52,669 nt of DNA from Alteromonas sp. ASW11-130 (GTDB lineage: Bacteria; Pseudomonadota; Gammaproteobacteria; Enterobacterales; Alteromonadaceae), in contig NZ_JAPFRE010000044.1 of NCBI RefSeq assembly GCF_026183735.1, positions 1 to 52,669 on the forward strand. The letters run 5' to 3'. The notes under the pieces were generated by a model. That model was not told the origin of the DNA and made no database searches. It saw nothing but the letters and a program-made list of their open reading frames with translations. Position 1 is the stretch's first letter. Each line of letters starts with the position of its first letter. Of the stretch, positions 9,469 to 18,566 are shown one piece after another. Both the position numbers and the translations under genes were made by a program.

Positions 9469-12400
9469 ATGTGGGTGCGCGCGACTTTCAATCGGTTAGT
9501 GTTAAGTACAATTTTAGTAGTCTGTCTGCTTGCCACTATGGCGGCTAAGGCGATTTCGATTACTGACATTCATTTTACAGAACTGACCCGCAAGGACGGG
9601 CTATCCAGCCTTACGATCGTCGATATAGTTGAAGATAAACATGGATTTTTATGGTTTGCTACAACCAATGGATTAAATAGATATGATGGCTATTCGGTAA
9701 AGCAATACCATCCTTCTGATGCAAACCCTAATAGTTTGCCCCCTGGCTTAATAACTCAATTATTCATATCTTCAGCAGGCAATATTTGGATTGGTACGAG
9801 GGAAGGTTTAGCTAAATACAATGAATCTTCAGATGATTTCACCAATTACAATTCAACCAATTCGTCGTTAAAACATAATGAGATATTAACGATAGCAGAG
9901 TCTTCCGATAACAACCTATTAATCGCTGATAGAAACAACCTCTATGAATACAGCAACGAAACGGAAACGTTATCTCGCTTAGCATTTAATGCAAAATTCC
10001 CGGAACAAATATCGGTAATCAGGGACGAGCCTAATAGAATTTGGATAGGCACTTTTGGAAATGGTGCATATATTTACGATAAAAAGAAGAAAGTACTCTA
10101 TCCCTTAGATAAGGTAAATCCATGGAACATTCATGTAGGTGAAAAATGGATATCTGATCTCAAGGTCATAGCTGGCGAATACTGGCTTATCGCTAACTCA
10201 TCCATATCGCGGATTAGTGCTGATGGTGAGCATATACAACATATTAATGGGGACAGTCACCCTATTTTTTCGAGTTCTAATATTAATACGGTGTCGCAAG
10301 TAAACGAGTCGGTTTGGATTGGTACGCAAAACGGACTGGTGGTTTATTCATTAGAAAACGATGAACTTTTCACCTTGAGTGCTGAAAATGGCGAAATGAC
10401 AGGATTAACCCATCCTTATGCGCTGAGCATCTACAATGACAGTACTGGCGCGACATGGGTAGGAACTTTTTTAGGGCTTTTTAAATACCACCCTAAATTA
10501 AATCTTCAACGCTTCTATACAAACAAAAAAGATTTTCAGCAAGGCAACAGTGTGTGGGGGCTTGAAGAAGATCTAAATGGTCAGTTATGGTTTGTAACCC
10601 AAGAAAACGGCATTGCCCGCTTTAATGAACAAGAAGGGACCTATACCTACCATCTAAGCGATACGAATACCTCCTTTTGGGATTTGGCGATAGACAGACA
10701 TAATCAGTTCTGGATAGCAACGTCAAAGGGGATTTCCCAATATAGCGTGAAAAATGACAGTCTAGTTGAACAATATAATTTCCTCCCCAATGTATTTGTT
10801 GACAGTTTTCTATTCGATGGCGAAAAAATCTGGTCATGGATTGAGCAAGAAGGGCTTGTTTCTATCGACACCAATCCACTCGCTAATAGAAATTCACGTG
10901 TCTCTATGTACTTAGAGGATGATAGAAAAAGTAGAAAACAGCCTATTTTTATCGATAGTGAAAGTAGGCTATGGCTGTCGTCAGAAAAAGAGATCCATTT
11001 ATTCGACACGGTCAACAAAACAATTAAGAGAACTATCACGCCCGATGACGGGTTAAATTCCAGGGCAATTGCGGTTTATGACTGGGGCGGCCACTATTGG
11101 CTCACCACTATATCAAATGGTGTAGTAAAAGTAGATAAACGCACATTGAAAGTCACAGACAAAGAGTCTGATGAAATCCAGGGAGGAGTGATATATTCAT
11201 CAATAGGCAGAGATAACTCTATCTGGTACGCCAACACGCAGGGAATTCAAGAAATCATTTTACCCAATCTGGACAAGGGAGAAGTTGTCACGCTTGAACA
11301 GTTAAATTACAACGCGCTAAACGAAGATGCTGTACTACTTACTGCTGACAACCGTCTATTTTTTGGTGGCGAAACTGGATTCACGCAACTTACTGAGTCC
11401 TACTCGTTTGCGGGTAATAATCAAGGTGGCAAGGCGCGACCGCCTGAAATTCTCGATATCGAAATCTTTGGAAGCGGAACAGATACATCAGGGTCGCAAT
11501 TAATCTCCTCTCCTATTTATTTGTTGGATGCTGTTTCTATTGCCTACAATGCGTCAATAAATTTAACTTTTGGCCAAATCAATCCTATTCGCTCGACTTT
11601 ACTTGAATACCGTTGGCGCTTAAACGGTTTTGAGAATGATTGGCAGTCGCCCCGTTCAATAGCGAGTAAATTGCGAATCGCTGCTTATAGTGGCTTAAAT
11701 TTTGGAAATTATGTATTTGAGGTTCAGGTTAAAGCGCCTGGGCAACAGTGGTCTAATTCTAAAGAACTAAAGATAATGGTAGACAGGCCCCCCTGGCTAC
11801 ATAATGCAGCTTTGGTTTTCTATTTAATTGCCTTGCTATTTACCTCTATTTATATAGTTAGGCAGTGGCAAATTAGAAAGGCTAACCAGCTAAAAGTAAG
11901 CGAGTCAGAAGAAAGGCTTAAGCTTACGCTTTGGAGTAGCGGTGATGAGCTTTGGGACTGGGATGTCTATAAAGGCCAAGTATTCCGCTCCAACACGTGG
12001 GGCACGCTGGATTTCCCACAAGACAATATACGTGCGCATAGTGCATATGATGCTAACATCCATCCCAGTGATATTATTCGCGTGCAGGAGGCCTTACAGG
12101 CTCATTTGAACGACGAAACCGAGTATTACGAACTGACTTACCGCGCGAAAACGTTTAAAAATAAATGGATTTGGATACTTGACCGCGGAAAAGTGGTAAA
12201 ACGTGACCACAATAATCAACCAGTGCGTATGACGGGTACGCTGAAAAATATCCATCATCTAAAGCAAGCTGAAGAGCAACTTAATTTGTTTAAGCGCTCA
12301 ATTGAAAATATTTCTGAAGGGGTATTTATCACCGATACAAACTTTAAGTTTATATCGGTCAATACCGCATATTGTAAATACACCGGTGAAACCAGAAATC

Positions 12401-13953
12401 AGGCATTAGCAAGTTATATGTATTTTCACCAATACCCCGAAGCCTTTACAGAAGAGATCAAGAAAACACTTAAAACAAAAGGAAACTGGTTTGGCGAAGT
12501 GGAATCAGTACGCGTTAATGGTGAGCGATACGAAATAGAGCTGAACCTGGATGCGGTTCATGATGAAGATGGTAAAATTAGCCATTTCGTAGGGGTCTTC
12601 TCAGATATCACCTCTCGTAAAAGTACAGAAAAAGAGCTTCTGAAGCTGGCAAATACTGACCCGTTGACGGAGTTGCCGAATCGTTCATTCTTTCAAGCTA
12701 GCCATCACAACCTGGTGAGACGAACTGAGCCTCATGCACTGCTCTGTTTGGATATGGACAATTTCAAAAAAATTAATGATTCGTTGGGCCATCAGACAGG
12801 TGATATTCTAATAAAACAAATTGCCAAACGTCTGCAACGAATCACGGGTAATGATGCCACCTGTTATCGATTAGGTGGAGATGAGTTTAGTGTTTTGATG
12901 GAAGACACTTCTGATATCCATACGATCACACATTATGCCCAAAGCGTTCTGGATTCCCTTTCGCGGCCTTTCATTATTAACAAACAAGAGTTTGTGCTAG
13001 GGGCTAGCATAGGTATAGCGTTCTATCCAGATGATGGTAATACCCCGCAAGAGATCTTGAAAAATGCCGACACCGCCATGTATTTTGCAAAAAACAACGG
13101 TGGCAATAGCTATCAATTTTTCAGCGGTGAAATGAACCAAAATGCAGTACGTCAGTTGCAAATAGAGAACTTAATTCGCCAGGGAATTAAGGATGACTTA
13201 TTTACCGTCTATTACCAACCAAAAGTGGATATCACCACGGGCAAGTTAGTCAGTATGGAAGCCTTGGTACGCTTCGAACATCCACATAAAGGAATTGTCA
13301 GTCCCGGTCAGTTTATTCCATTAGCCGAACAAACGGGTCAAATTATTGACATTGGTGAAATAGTCTTACGTAAGGCTATTGCAGACACCAAACGCTGGGT
13401 GACTGCAGGGATCTTCAGTGGCCGGGTTGCTGTCAATATTTCAGCTAAACAATTTGAATTACCGGATTTGGATGATCGTATCAATAGGGTGCTAAACGAA
13501 ATTGGCTTATCCCCTCTTCACCTTGAATGTGAAATTACCGAAGGTACATTAATGGAAAACCCCGATCAGGGGCTTGAAATGATGGAACGTTTGCGTGAAA
13601 GAGGCATCCACTTAGCTTTAGATGATTTTGGTACTGGGTATTCATCTCTAGCCTATTTAAAACGCTTTCCATTAAATACGCTTAAAATTGATAAAGCTTT
13701 CATTGACGATATTGCCGAAAGCAGTGTAGACCGGCATATGGCTGCCGCTATCATTAATATAGCGCACAATCTTGGTCTCAAAGTGGTTGCCGAGGGCGTT
13801 GAAGAAGAAAAACAACTTACCATCCTACGCCGTTATGAATGCGAAATGATTCAAGGCTACTTATACAGTAAACCGTTAAACGCAGAACGATTTGAAAAGC
13901 TATTAAAAGAAAATCAGAAGTTACATCATCTCATCGGTCAACCCTCCGTCTAA
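9469..13953 (+). CDS. Membrane sensor with propeller, PAS, GGDEF and EAL domains
   Basis: This 1494-residue protein combines a periplasmic sensor with both cyclic-di-GMP turnover domains. After an N-terminal signal or anchor segment (about 10-30) come two-component-regulator propeller repeats (about 35-660, with repeated LWFAT, NIWIGT and TWVGT strands), a Y_Y_Y-like domain (about 680-770), a membrane helix (about 778-800), two PAS regions (about 815-935 and 945-1060), a GGDEF domain (about 1070-1225) and an EAL domain (about 1240-1480). The GGDEF motif at 1136-1140 and EAL at 1264-1266 are intact, so both synthase and phosphodiesterase activities are possible. AAAGG lies just before the ATG. 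It stands alone, with no response regulator nearby. Confidence 0.95.
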   Translation: MWVRATFNRLVLSTILVVCLLATMAAKAISITDIHFTELTRKDGLSSLTIVDIVEDKHGFLWFATTNGLNRYDGYSVKQYHPSDANPNSLPPGLITQLFISSAGNIWIGTREGLAKYNESSDDFTNYNSTNSSLKHNEILTIAESSDNNLLIADRNNLYEYSNETETLSRLAFNAKFPEQISVIRDEPNRIWIGTFGNGAYIYDKKKKVLYPLDKVNPWNIHVGEKWISDLKVIAGEYWLIANSSISRISADGEHIQHINGDSHPIFSSSNINTVSQVNESVWIGTQNGLVVYSLENDELFTLSAENGEMTGLTHPYALSIYNDSTGATWVGTFLGLFKYHPKLNLQRFYTNKKDFQQGNSVWGLEEDLNGQLWFVTQENGIARFNEQEGTYTYHLSDTNTSFWDLAIDRHNQFWIATSKGISQYSVKNDSLVEQYNFLPNVFVDSFLFDGEKIWSWIEQEGLVSIDTNPLANRNSRVSMYLEDDRKSRKQPIFIDSESRLWLSSEKEIHLFDTVNKTIKRTITPDDGLNSRAIAVYDWGGHYWLTTISNGVVKVDKRTLKVTDKESDEIQGGVIYSSIGRDNSIWYANTQGIQEIILPNLDKGEVVTLEQLNYNALNEDAVLLTADNRLFFGGETGFTQLTESYSFAGNNQGGKARPPEILDIEIFGSGTDTSGSQLISSPIYLLDAVSIAYNASINLTFGQINPIRSTLLEYRWRLNGFENDWQSPRSIASKLRIAAYSGLNFGNYVFEVQVKAPGQQWSNSKELKIMVDRPPWLHNAALVFYLIALLFTSIYIVRQWQIRKANQLKVSESEERLKLTLWSSGDELWDWDVYKGQVFRSNTWGTLDFPQDNIRAHSAYDANIHPSDIIRVQEALQAHLNDETEYYELTYRAKTFKNKWIWILDRGKVVKRDHNNQPVRMTGTLKNIHHLKQAEEQLNLFKRSIENISEGVFITDTNFKFISVNTAYCKYTGETRNQALASYMYFHQYPEAFTEEIKKTLKTKGNWFGEVESVRVNGERYEIELNLDAVHDEDGKISHFVGVFSDITSRKSTEKELLKLANTDPLTELPNRSFFQASHHNLVRRTEPHALLCLDMDNFKKINDSLGHQTGDILIKQIAKRLQRITGNDATCYRLGGDEFSVLMEDTSDIHTITHYAQSVLDSLSRPFIINKQEFVLGASIGIAFYPDDGNTPQEILKNADTAMYFAKNNGGNSYQFFSGEMNQNAVRQLQIENLIRQGIKDDLFTVYYQPKVDITTGKLVSMEALVRFEHPHKGIVSPGQFIPLAEQTGQIIDIGEIVLRKAIADTKRWVTAGIFSGRVAVNISAKQFELPDLDDRINRVLNEIGLSPLHLECEITEGTLMENPDQGLEMMERLRERGIHLALDDFGTGYSSLAYLKRFPLNTLKIDKAFIDDIAESSVDRHMAAAIINIAHNLGLKVVAEGVEEEKQLTILRRYECEMIQGYLYSKPLNAERFEKLLKENQKLHHLIGQPSV

Positions 13954-14132
13954 TAACGGTTGGTAGATATAGCTATCAGCTCAGCGAGTTAATTTTTCCA
14001 CCCTGGACAAGGCCGTTCTTGGAAGCTTTAGAGAGGGTTAAAAACTACGGTCATAGTATTAATTCAACCTAAAACCTCACCTCTATCATATTATTATCAG
14101 CTGAATATTTATTCACAAAGTTGAAATTAATA

Positions 14133-14150
14133 TTGGCACACTTCTGGCTT
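14133..14150 (+). promoter_or_regulatory. Sigma-54-type (-24/-12) promoter candidate
   Basis: TTGGCACACTTCTGGCTT matches the RpoN consensus TTGGCAC-N5-TTGCTT with GG at 14135-14136 and GC at 14147-14148, the required GG-N10-GC spacing. The -24 half is perfect; the -12 half has one departure (TGGC for TTGC). A start near 14160 would give a leader of about 65 nt before the 52-codon gene at 14226. The enhancer-binding protein and its site are not identified. Confidence 0.5.
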
Positions 14151-14225
14151 AAACAATACATACCGACAAATTTAAGTCAGTCGGTGTTTGTTTTGTTCAT
14201 AATATAAAAATCAGAGGATACAAAG

Positions 14226-14384
14226 ATGTTAAAAGCGTACGCAGTTGCCTTGGCTCTTACCACTACGGCTCCAGTTGCTGATAAACAGGAAGGTGTAAAA
14301 AAAGCGCCACAGACTCTTAAAGAAGCACCTGTCGAAACTCAAGCGCGTAAGCCATCGAGACTAGGAAGAGGTGGAACGTTCTAA
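14226..14384 (+). CDS. Small putative exported peptide, 52 residues
   Basis: An ATG at 14226-14228 with a strong ribosome binding site (AGAGGA at 14213-14218, 7-nt spacing) opens a 52-codon frame that ends at 14382-14384. The first 18 residues (MLKAYAVALALTTTAPVA) look like a short signal peptide with an Ala-x-Ala-like end. The mature part is small, charged and low in complexity, ending in a basic RKPSRLGRGGTF. No family is recognised. It is preceded by a sigma-54-like promoter and followed by a perfect intrinsic terminator, so it appears to be an independent single-gene unit. Function unknown. Confidence 0.65.
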   Translation: MLKAYAVALALTTTAPVADKQEGVKKAPQTLKEAPVETQARKPSRLGRGGTF

Positions 14385-14421
14385 TTCTGGGTCTAAAATT
14401 ATTTAGAATATACTGACTTTC

Positions 14422-14448
14422 AAAAAAGAGACTATACGTCTCTTTTTT
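14422..14448. terminator. Bidirectional intrinsic terminator
   Basis: Perfect 11-bp arms (AAAAAAGAGAC / GTCTCTTTTTT) flank a 5-nt loop. It ends the 52-codon gene on the plus strand and lies exactly at the stop codon of the convergent 66-residue gene, serving both strands. Confidence 0.9.
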
Positions 14449-14648
14449 TATGCCTGTAGGTAAAGGTTATTAAAACCTATAGATTTACGTATCGCTACAT
14501 GGCGACTGATAGTGAACATAGGCATTAAAAACGGGCCAACGAATAACCCTGCTAACGCCCAACCTTTCGCCTGCATACCAGATTTAAACGCTTCAACGTA
14601 AAAAAATAAGCTGCTCACAATAGAAACCAGTAGTAACGCAATCATCAT
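14448..14648 (-). CDS. Small inner-membrane protein, 66 residues
   Basis: The predicted product has two hydrophobic segments (about 2-18 and 27-45) and a short basic tail, so it is probably a two-helix inner-membrane protein. The frame starts with tandem ATG codons (14646-14648 and 14643-14645) behind GAAGAGG; the second gives the better spacing. Its stop codon overlaps the T-run of the shared terminator. No family is recognised. The good ribosome binding site and membrane-protein composition support a real gene. Confidence 0.7.
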   Translation of the reverse strand: MMIALLLVSIVSSLFFYVEAFKSGMQAKGWALAGLFVGPFLMPMFTISRHVAIRKSIGFNNLYLQA

Positions 14649-14767
14649 AACCTCTTCGACAATACTGGCGTTAGAAATGAAACCTCAAATAGAGTGGCTC
14701 CGCATTTTAGGGAACAGAATTGTACACATTTCAAACATATTTTCTAGGGGAAATAGCGATTTAGCAT

Positions 14768-14794
14768 AAAAAAACCGCGCAATGCGCGGTTTTT
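14768..14794 (-). terminator. Intrinsic terminator of fadIJ
   Basis: A 6-bp GC stem (CCGCGC / GCGCGG) with a 3-nt loop is flanked by A and T runs. On the minus strand it gives a stem followed by seven T residues, 17 bp after the fadJ stop. Confidence 0.9.
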
Positions 14795-14811
14795 AACACT
14801 TTTATTACATG

Positions 14812-16974
14812 CTAGTAAAATGTTTCTTCCTTTTCAGCCATCGTTTGTAACACGTCAGCTGGTGCAAATTTGTTACCGACACTTTCACTGTAGTGCGTCA
14901 AACGATTGACAACATGTTGAATTCCTAGCGAATCCATATAACGGAATGGTCCACCTAGGAAGGGCGGAAAACCAATTCCAAATATGGCGCCAATATCACC
15001 ATCACGAGGGTTCCTGATAACACCCTCTTCTAAACAGCGGGCGGCTTCATTCAACATCATCAATACACAACGCTCTGCCACTTCTTTTTGGCTTAACGAT
15101 GAAGAGGGCGAAATATTCAGCAGGGAATAAATTGATTCATCCACGTCCTTACCTGGTTTGTCACCGTCATAAGAATAAAATCCTCTGCCGTTCTTCTTAC
15201 CTTTGCGACCATCTTCAAGTACTTTATCAAAGGCATCAGGGGCTACAAATCTGTCTCCAAATGCCTCAACAAGAATTGGAATAATCTTGGTCCCTACGTC
15301 GATGCCAACTTCATCTAGAAGTTTTACAGGCCCAACTGGAAAGCCAAACTTGACCAAAGACTTATCAATATGTTCAATTGGCTCGCCCGCTAATATTAAA
15401 TACGCCGCTTCGTTCATATAAGGCGCAAGAATACGATTCACATAAAATCCCGCGCCATCTTTTACTACAACCGGAGTCTTGCCCTGTTTGCGAGCAAATT
15501 CAACAGTAGTTGAAATCGTTTGATCCGAAGTCTTCTCGTGAGCGATAACTTCAGCCAATGGCATTTTGTCTACTGGAGAAAAATAATGCAGACCAATAAT
15601 GTTTTCAGGACGCTGCGCTTTTGCTGCAATCTGATTGATTGGAATAGAAGACGTGTTAGATGCAAAAATAGTGTCGGAATTGCAGTTAGTTTCAATGTCC
15701 GCGACCATTTGCTGTTTCAAACCTACATCTTCAAACACGGCTTCAATCACCATATCCGAATCTTGCATACCACGGTAGTCTAATGTCCCCGTTAGTAATG
15801 ACATATGCTTTTGCATTTCAGTCTCACGCATGAACTTACGTTTAACCTTTTTACTTAGTAAGTCATAGCTGTATTTCATTGCATGCGCGATACCTTCAGC
15901 ACGAATATCTTTGATCCGCGCTGGTACCTTCGCTTTGGTAGCCGTAACATAGGCAATGCCACCACCCATCAAGCCACCACCCAGGATACTGGTTTTACTG
16001 ACTTTTTTCGGCGCCACCCCTTTAACACCCTCTTCTTTTTTCATTTCTGTAGTAGCAAAGAAAATTTGGCGTAGTTGATAAGATTCGGGGGTCATGACCA
16101 GTTGACCAAACGCTTTTGCTTCCGCGGCAAGGCCCGCTTTCATACCGTTTTTCATGCCCTCTTCAATAACATTAATGATTTTCTCAGGGGCCGGATAATT
16201 ACCTTTGGTTTTAGCAAGGGTTTGTTGACGGGCCTTTTTAAACATGAAGTCACGGCCAAAACCTGTTTTTTCAAGCGCTTTGTTTAGCAAGCCTTTTTGC
16301 GGCGCGCTTCGCTCGGGTTTCTTCTTGCTCGCAAATTTAGTCGCTACTTCAAGTAAAACACTGTGAGGTACAACTTCATCTACAATACCATATTTCTTCG
16401 CTTGTTTAGCTCTGGCAGCAGAGCCTGTCAGCATCATTTTCATCGCTTGCTGAATGCCAATAAGACGAGGTAACCGTTGGGTGCCCCCACTGCCTGGTAA
16501 TAAACCTAGCTGAACTTCGGGCAAACCTACCTGAGTGGCCTGTGAGTCAGAGCAAACGCGATAGTGACACGCTAACGCCAACTCTAAACCACCACCTAGC
16601 GCCGGACCATGAATAGCCGCTACCACTGTGGGGCGCAATCGTTCAATACGATCAAACACTGCCTGACCACCTTCGGCTAAGGTCTGCGCATCATCCTGAG
16701 TCTCACACGCAGCTAACATTGAAATATCTGCACCCGCAACAAACGAGTTTTTCTTGCCACTGGTTAGCACCACACCTTTTATGGAAGAGTCAGCTTCAAT
16801 CTCATCAAGGACAGCATTGATTTCCTCGCCAAATTCTTTTTTTAGCGTGTTCATTGACTCACCGGGCACATCAATTGTGAGTATGGCGATTCCATTGTCC
16901 TGACGCGTTAGCGTAAACGCACTTCGTTTTTCAGTAACGTCGTCAGTCATTGTTTTCGTTTCTTGTTCGGCCAT
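14812..16974 (-). CDS. fadJ: Fatty acid oxidation complex alpha subunit FadJ
   Basis: FadJ carries enoyl-CoA hydratase and 3-hydroxyacyl-CoA dehydrogenase activities of beta-oxidation and works with the FadI thiolase. The 720 residues fit FadJ. The hydratase domain (about 15-205) shows GADISML, the ALGGGLELALAC oxyanion region and the LPEVQLGLLPGSGGTQRLPRL catalytic segment. The dehydrogenase part (from about 325) has the NAD-binding LGGGLMGGGIAY, the HYFSPVDKMPLAEVI histidine segment and GFYVNRILAPY. Its ATG overlaps the fadI stop by one base (TAATG), with GGAG in the fadI end as ribosome binding site, so the two are translationally coupled. Pairing with a FadI-type thiolase favours FadJ over FadB. 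Confidence 0.96.
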   Translation of the reverse strand: MAEQETKTMTDDVTEKRSAFTLTRQDNGIAILTIDVPGESMNTLKKEFGEEINAVLDEIEADSSIKGVVLTSGKKNSFVAGADISMLAACETQDDAQTLAEGGQAVFDRIERLRPTVVAAIHGPALGGGLELALACHYRVCSDSQATQVGLPEVQLGLLPGSGGTQRLPRLIGIQQAMKMMLTGSAARAKQAKKYGIVDEVVPHSVLLEVATKFASKKKPERSAPQKGLLNKALEKTGFGRDFMFKKARQQTLAKTKGNYPAPEKIINVIEEGMKNGMKAGLAAEAKAFGQLVMTPESYQLRQIFFATTEMKKEEGVKGVAPKKVSKTSILGGGLMGGGIAYVTATKAKVPARIKDIRAEGIAHAMKYSYDLLSKKVKRKFMRETEMQKHMSLLTGTLDYRGMQDSDMVIEAVFEDVGLKQQMVADIETNCNSDTIFASNTSSIPINQIAAKAQRPENIIGLHYFSPVDKMPLAEVIAHEKTSDQTISTTVEFARKQGKTPVVVKDGAGFYVNRILAPYMNEAAYLILAGEPIEHIDKSLVKFGFPVGPVKLLDEVGIDVGTKIIPILVEAFGDRFVAPDAFDKVLEDGRKGKKNGRGFYSYDGDKPGKDVDESIYSLLNISPSSSLSQKEVAERCVLMMLNEAARCLEEGVIRNPRDGDIGAIFGIGFPPFLGGPFRYMDSLGIQHVVNRLTHYSESVGNKFAPADVLQTMAEKEETFY

Positions 16975-18284
16975 TATTCAGTCTCCACTATCATTGCTGC
17001 GCCTAACCCACCAGCCGCACACGCAGTTAGAAGGCCTGTCCCCCCACCGCGACGATTTAATTCATTCAGCATTTGTGTAATCATCCGGGTGCCCGTGGCG
17101 GCGAACGGGTGACCATAAGCGATTGAACTTCCCATGACGTTAAACTTATCCATATCGATTTCGCCCGTGGCTTTGCTGCGTCCTAGCTTCTCCTGCGCAA
17201 ATTTATCGCTAGCAAACATTTTAATGTTAGCCAATGTTTGAGCAGCGAAAGCTTCATGCATTTCAATTAACGTGAGATCGTTAAGCGACATTCCGGCTCT
17301 GTCAAGGGCAAGCGGTGTTGCGTAAGATGGCCCCATTAACATGTCCTCCCACACATCTATCGCGGAAAAGGCATAACTCTTAATAAAACCAAGCGGTTTG
17401 TAACCTAGCGCCTTCGCTTTGCTTTCTGTCATCATTAATACTGCAGAAGCACCATCAGTCAATGGAGTTGCGTTTGCGGCAGTGACCGAACCATATTTTT
17501 TGTCAAATACCGGACGTAACTTTGAGTAGCCTTCCAATTTAGAGTCGAAACGTACGTTATTATCTCGCTCAAATGCGGATTTAAAAGGCTCAGCATAAGC
17601 GGTCATCACCTCGTCTTTTAGTTTACCGTCTTCCCAGCTTTGGGCTGCCAGACTATGGGAGCGATGCGCAAGCTTGTCTTGATCTTCACGGCTGATATTG
17701 TGACTTTTAGCCATTTGTTCAGCCGTTTGGCCCATCGACAAGCCTGTTGAATACTCGGCAACCGCCGGAGGCACGGGGAGTAAATCTTTAAATCCGAGTT
17801 TCTTAAATATATTCCACTTTTGCCCCATGGTTTTGGCTTTTTGTAAATCGACTAAAGCTCTGGCAAGCTTTTTAGATACGCCAATAGGTGAAACAGAGGT
17901 CGAATCGGCACCTCCCGCTATACCCACCTCAATATTGCCTGTCAGCATACTCTCAGCAATATTAACCGTGGATTGAAAGCTGGTTGCACAAGCGCGGGAG
18001 ACACTGTATGCGTCGGTGTGCACATTCATACCGGTACCCAACACAATTTCGCGCGCAATGTTGGGGGCCTCTGGCATTTGTACTACTTGTCCATATACCA
18101 CTTGATCGACCATATCTGGGGCTACCCCCTGCCTTATTAGTAGTTCATTAACTACCATCTTGCCTAAATCGACGGCTGGCACACCGTGAAAATAAGTAGC
18201 CATCTTAGCGAATGGCGTCCGTAAGCCCGCTACGATCGCGATTCGATCGCCTGAACGAGTTGTAACGACTTGTTTAGTTGACAT
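16974..18284 (-). CDS. fadI: Acetyl-CoA acyltransferase FadI (beta-oxidation thiolase)
   Basis: FadI performs the thiolytic cleavage step of beta-oxidation and forms a complex with FadJ. The 436-residue length equals E. coli FadI. The N-terminus ([25 protein letters not shown]) is FadI-specific in character. The nucleophilic cysteine is C99 in SVSRACATS, and the other catalytic residues are visible in EMHEAFAAQ and LLTACAAGG. It is the first gene of the fadI-fadJ operon. A FadR-like operator lies 26-42 bp upstream of its ATG, which suggests repression that is relieved by long-chain acyl-CoA. Confidence 0.97.
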   Translation of the reverse strand: MSTKQVVTTRSGDRIAIVAGLRTPFAKMATYFHGVPAVDLGKMVVNELLIRQGVAPDMVDQVVYGQVVQMPEAPNIAREIVLGTGMNVHTDAYSVSRACATSFQSTVNIAESMLTGNIEVGIAGGADSTSVSPIGVSKKLARALVDLQKAKTMGQKWNIFKKLGFKDLLPVPPAVAEYSTGLSMGQTAEQMAKSHNISREDQDKLAHRSHSLAAQSWEDGKLKDEVMTAYAEPFKSAFERDNNVRFDSKLEGYSKLRPVFDKKYGSVTAANATPLTDGASAVLMMTESKAKALGYKPLGFIKSYAFSAIDVWEDMLMGPSYATPLALDRAGMSLNDLTLIEMHEAFAAQTLANIKMFASDKFAQEKLGRSKATGEIDMDKFNVMGSSIAYGHPFAATGTRMITQMLNELNRRGGGTGLLTACAAGGLGAAMIVETE

Positions 18285-18309
18285 ATTGCACCTGAATTAA
18301 TACCACATT

Positions 18310-18326
18310 AAGTGGTCTGACCTGTA
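18310..18326. promoter_or_regulatory. FadR-like operator upstream of fadI
   Basis: AAGTGGTCTGACCTGTA agrees with the FadR consensus AACTGGTCNGACCTGTT at 14 of 16 defined positions, including the whole TGGTCNGACCTGT core. It lies between the fadI start and the divergent moxR gene, in the usual place for repression of fadI. FadR itself is not in this window. Confidence 0.7.
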
Positions 18327-18566
18327 ATTAGCAAGATTTTTACAAACATTGAACAAAATAGCAAATATCTGCTTAAATGCCTCATTAAGAAAATCTTCAT
18401 TACAAAATTGGTAATGTGTTTTTATCTACGAAATTCGGCCAATTCTCGATTTTTGAAATAAGTGATTACATTTGTTCTATAAAATCATCGGTAGTTGAGC
18501 CTTGAAGTTAACTTTTAAGGCCGCATATGAATAGCCATTAAAACAATAACCGGATGTGACTTCGCT

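Noticed and set aside
14109..14117. Single DnaA-box-like TTATTCACA
   Set aside because: It is isolated, without neighbouring boxes or GATC sites; one such match per tens of kb is expected.
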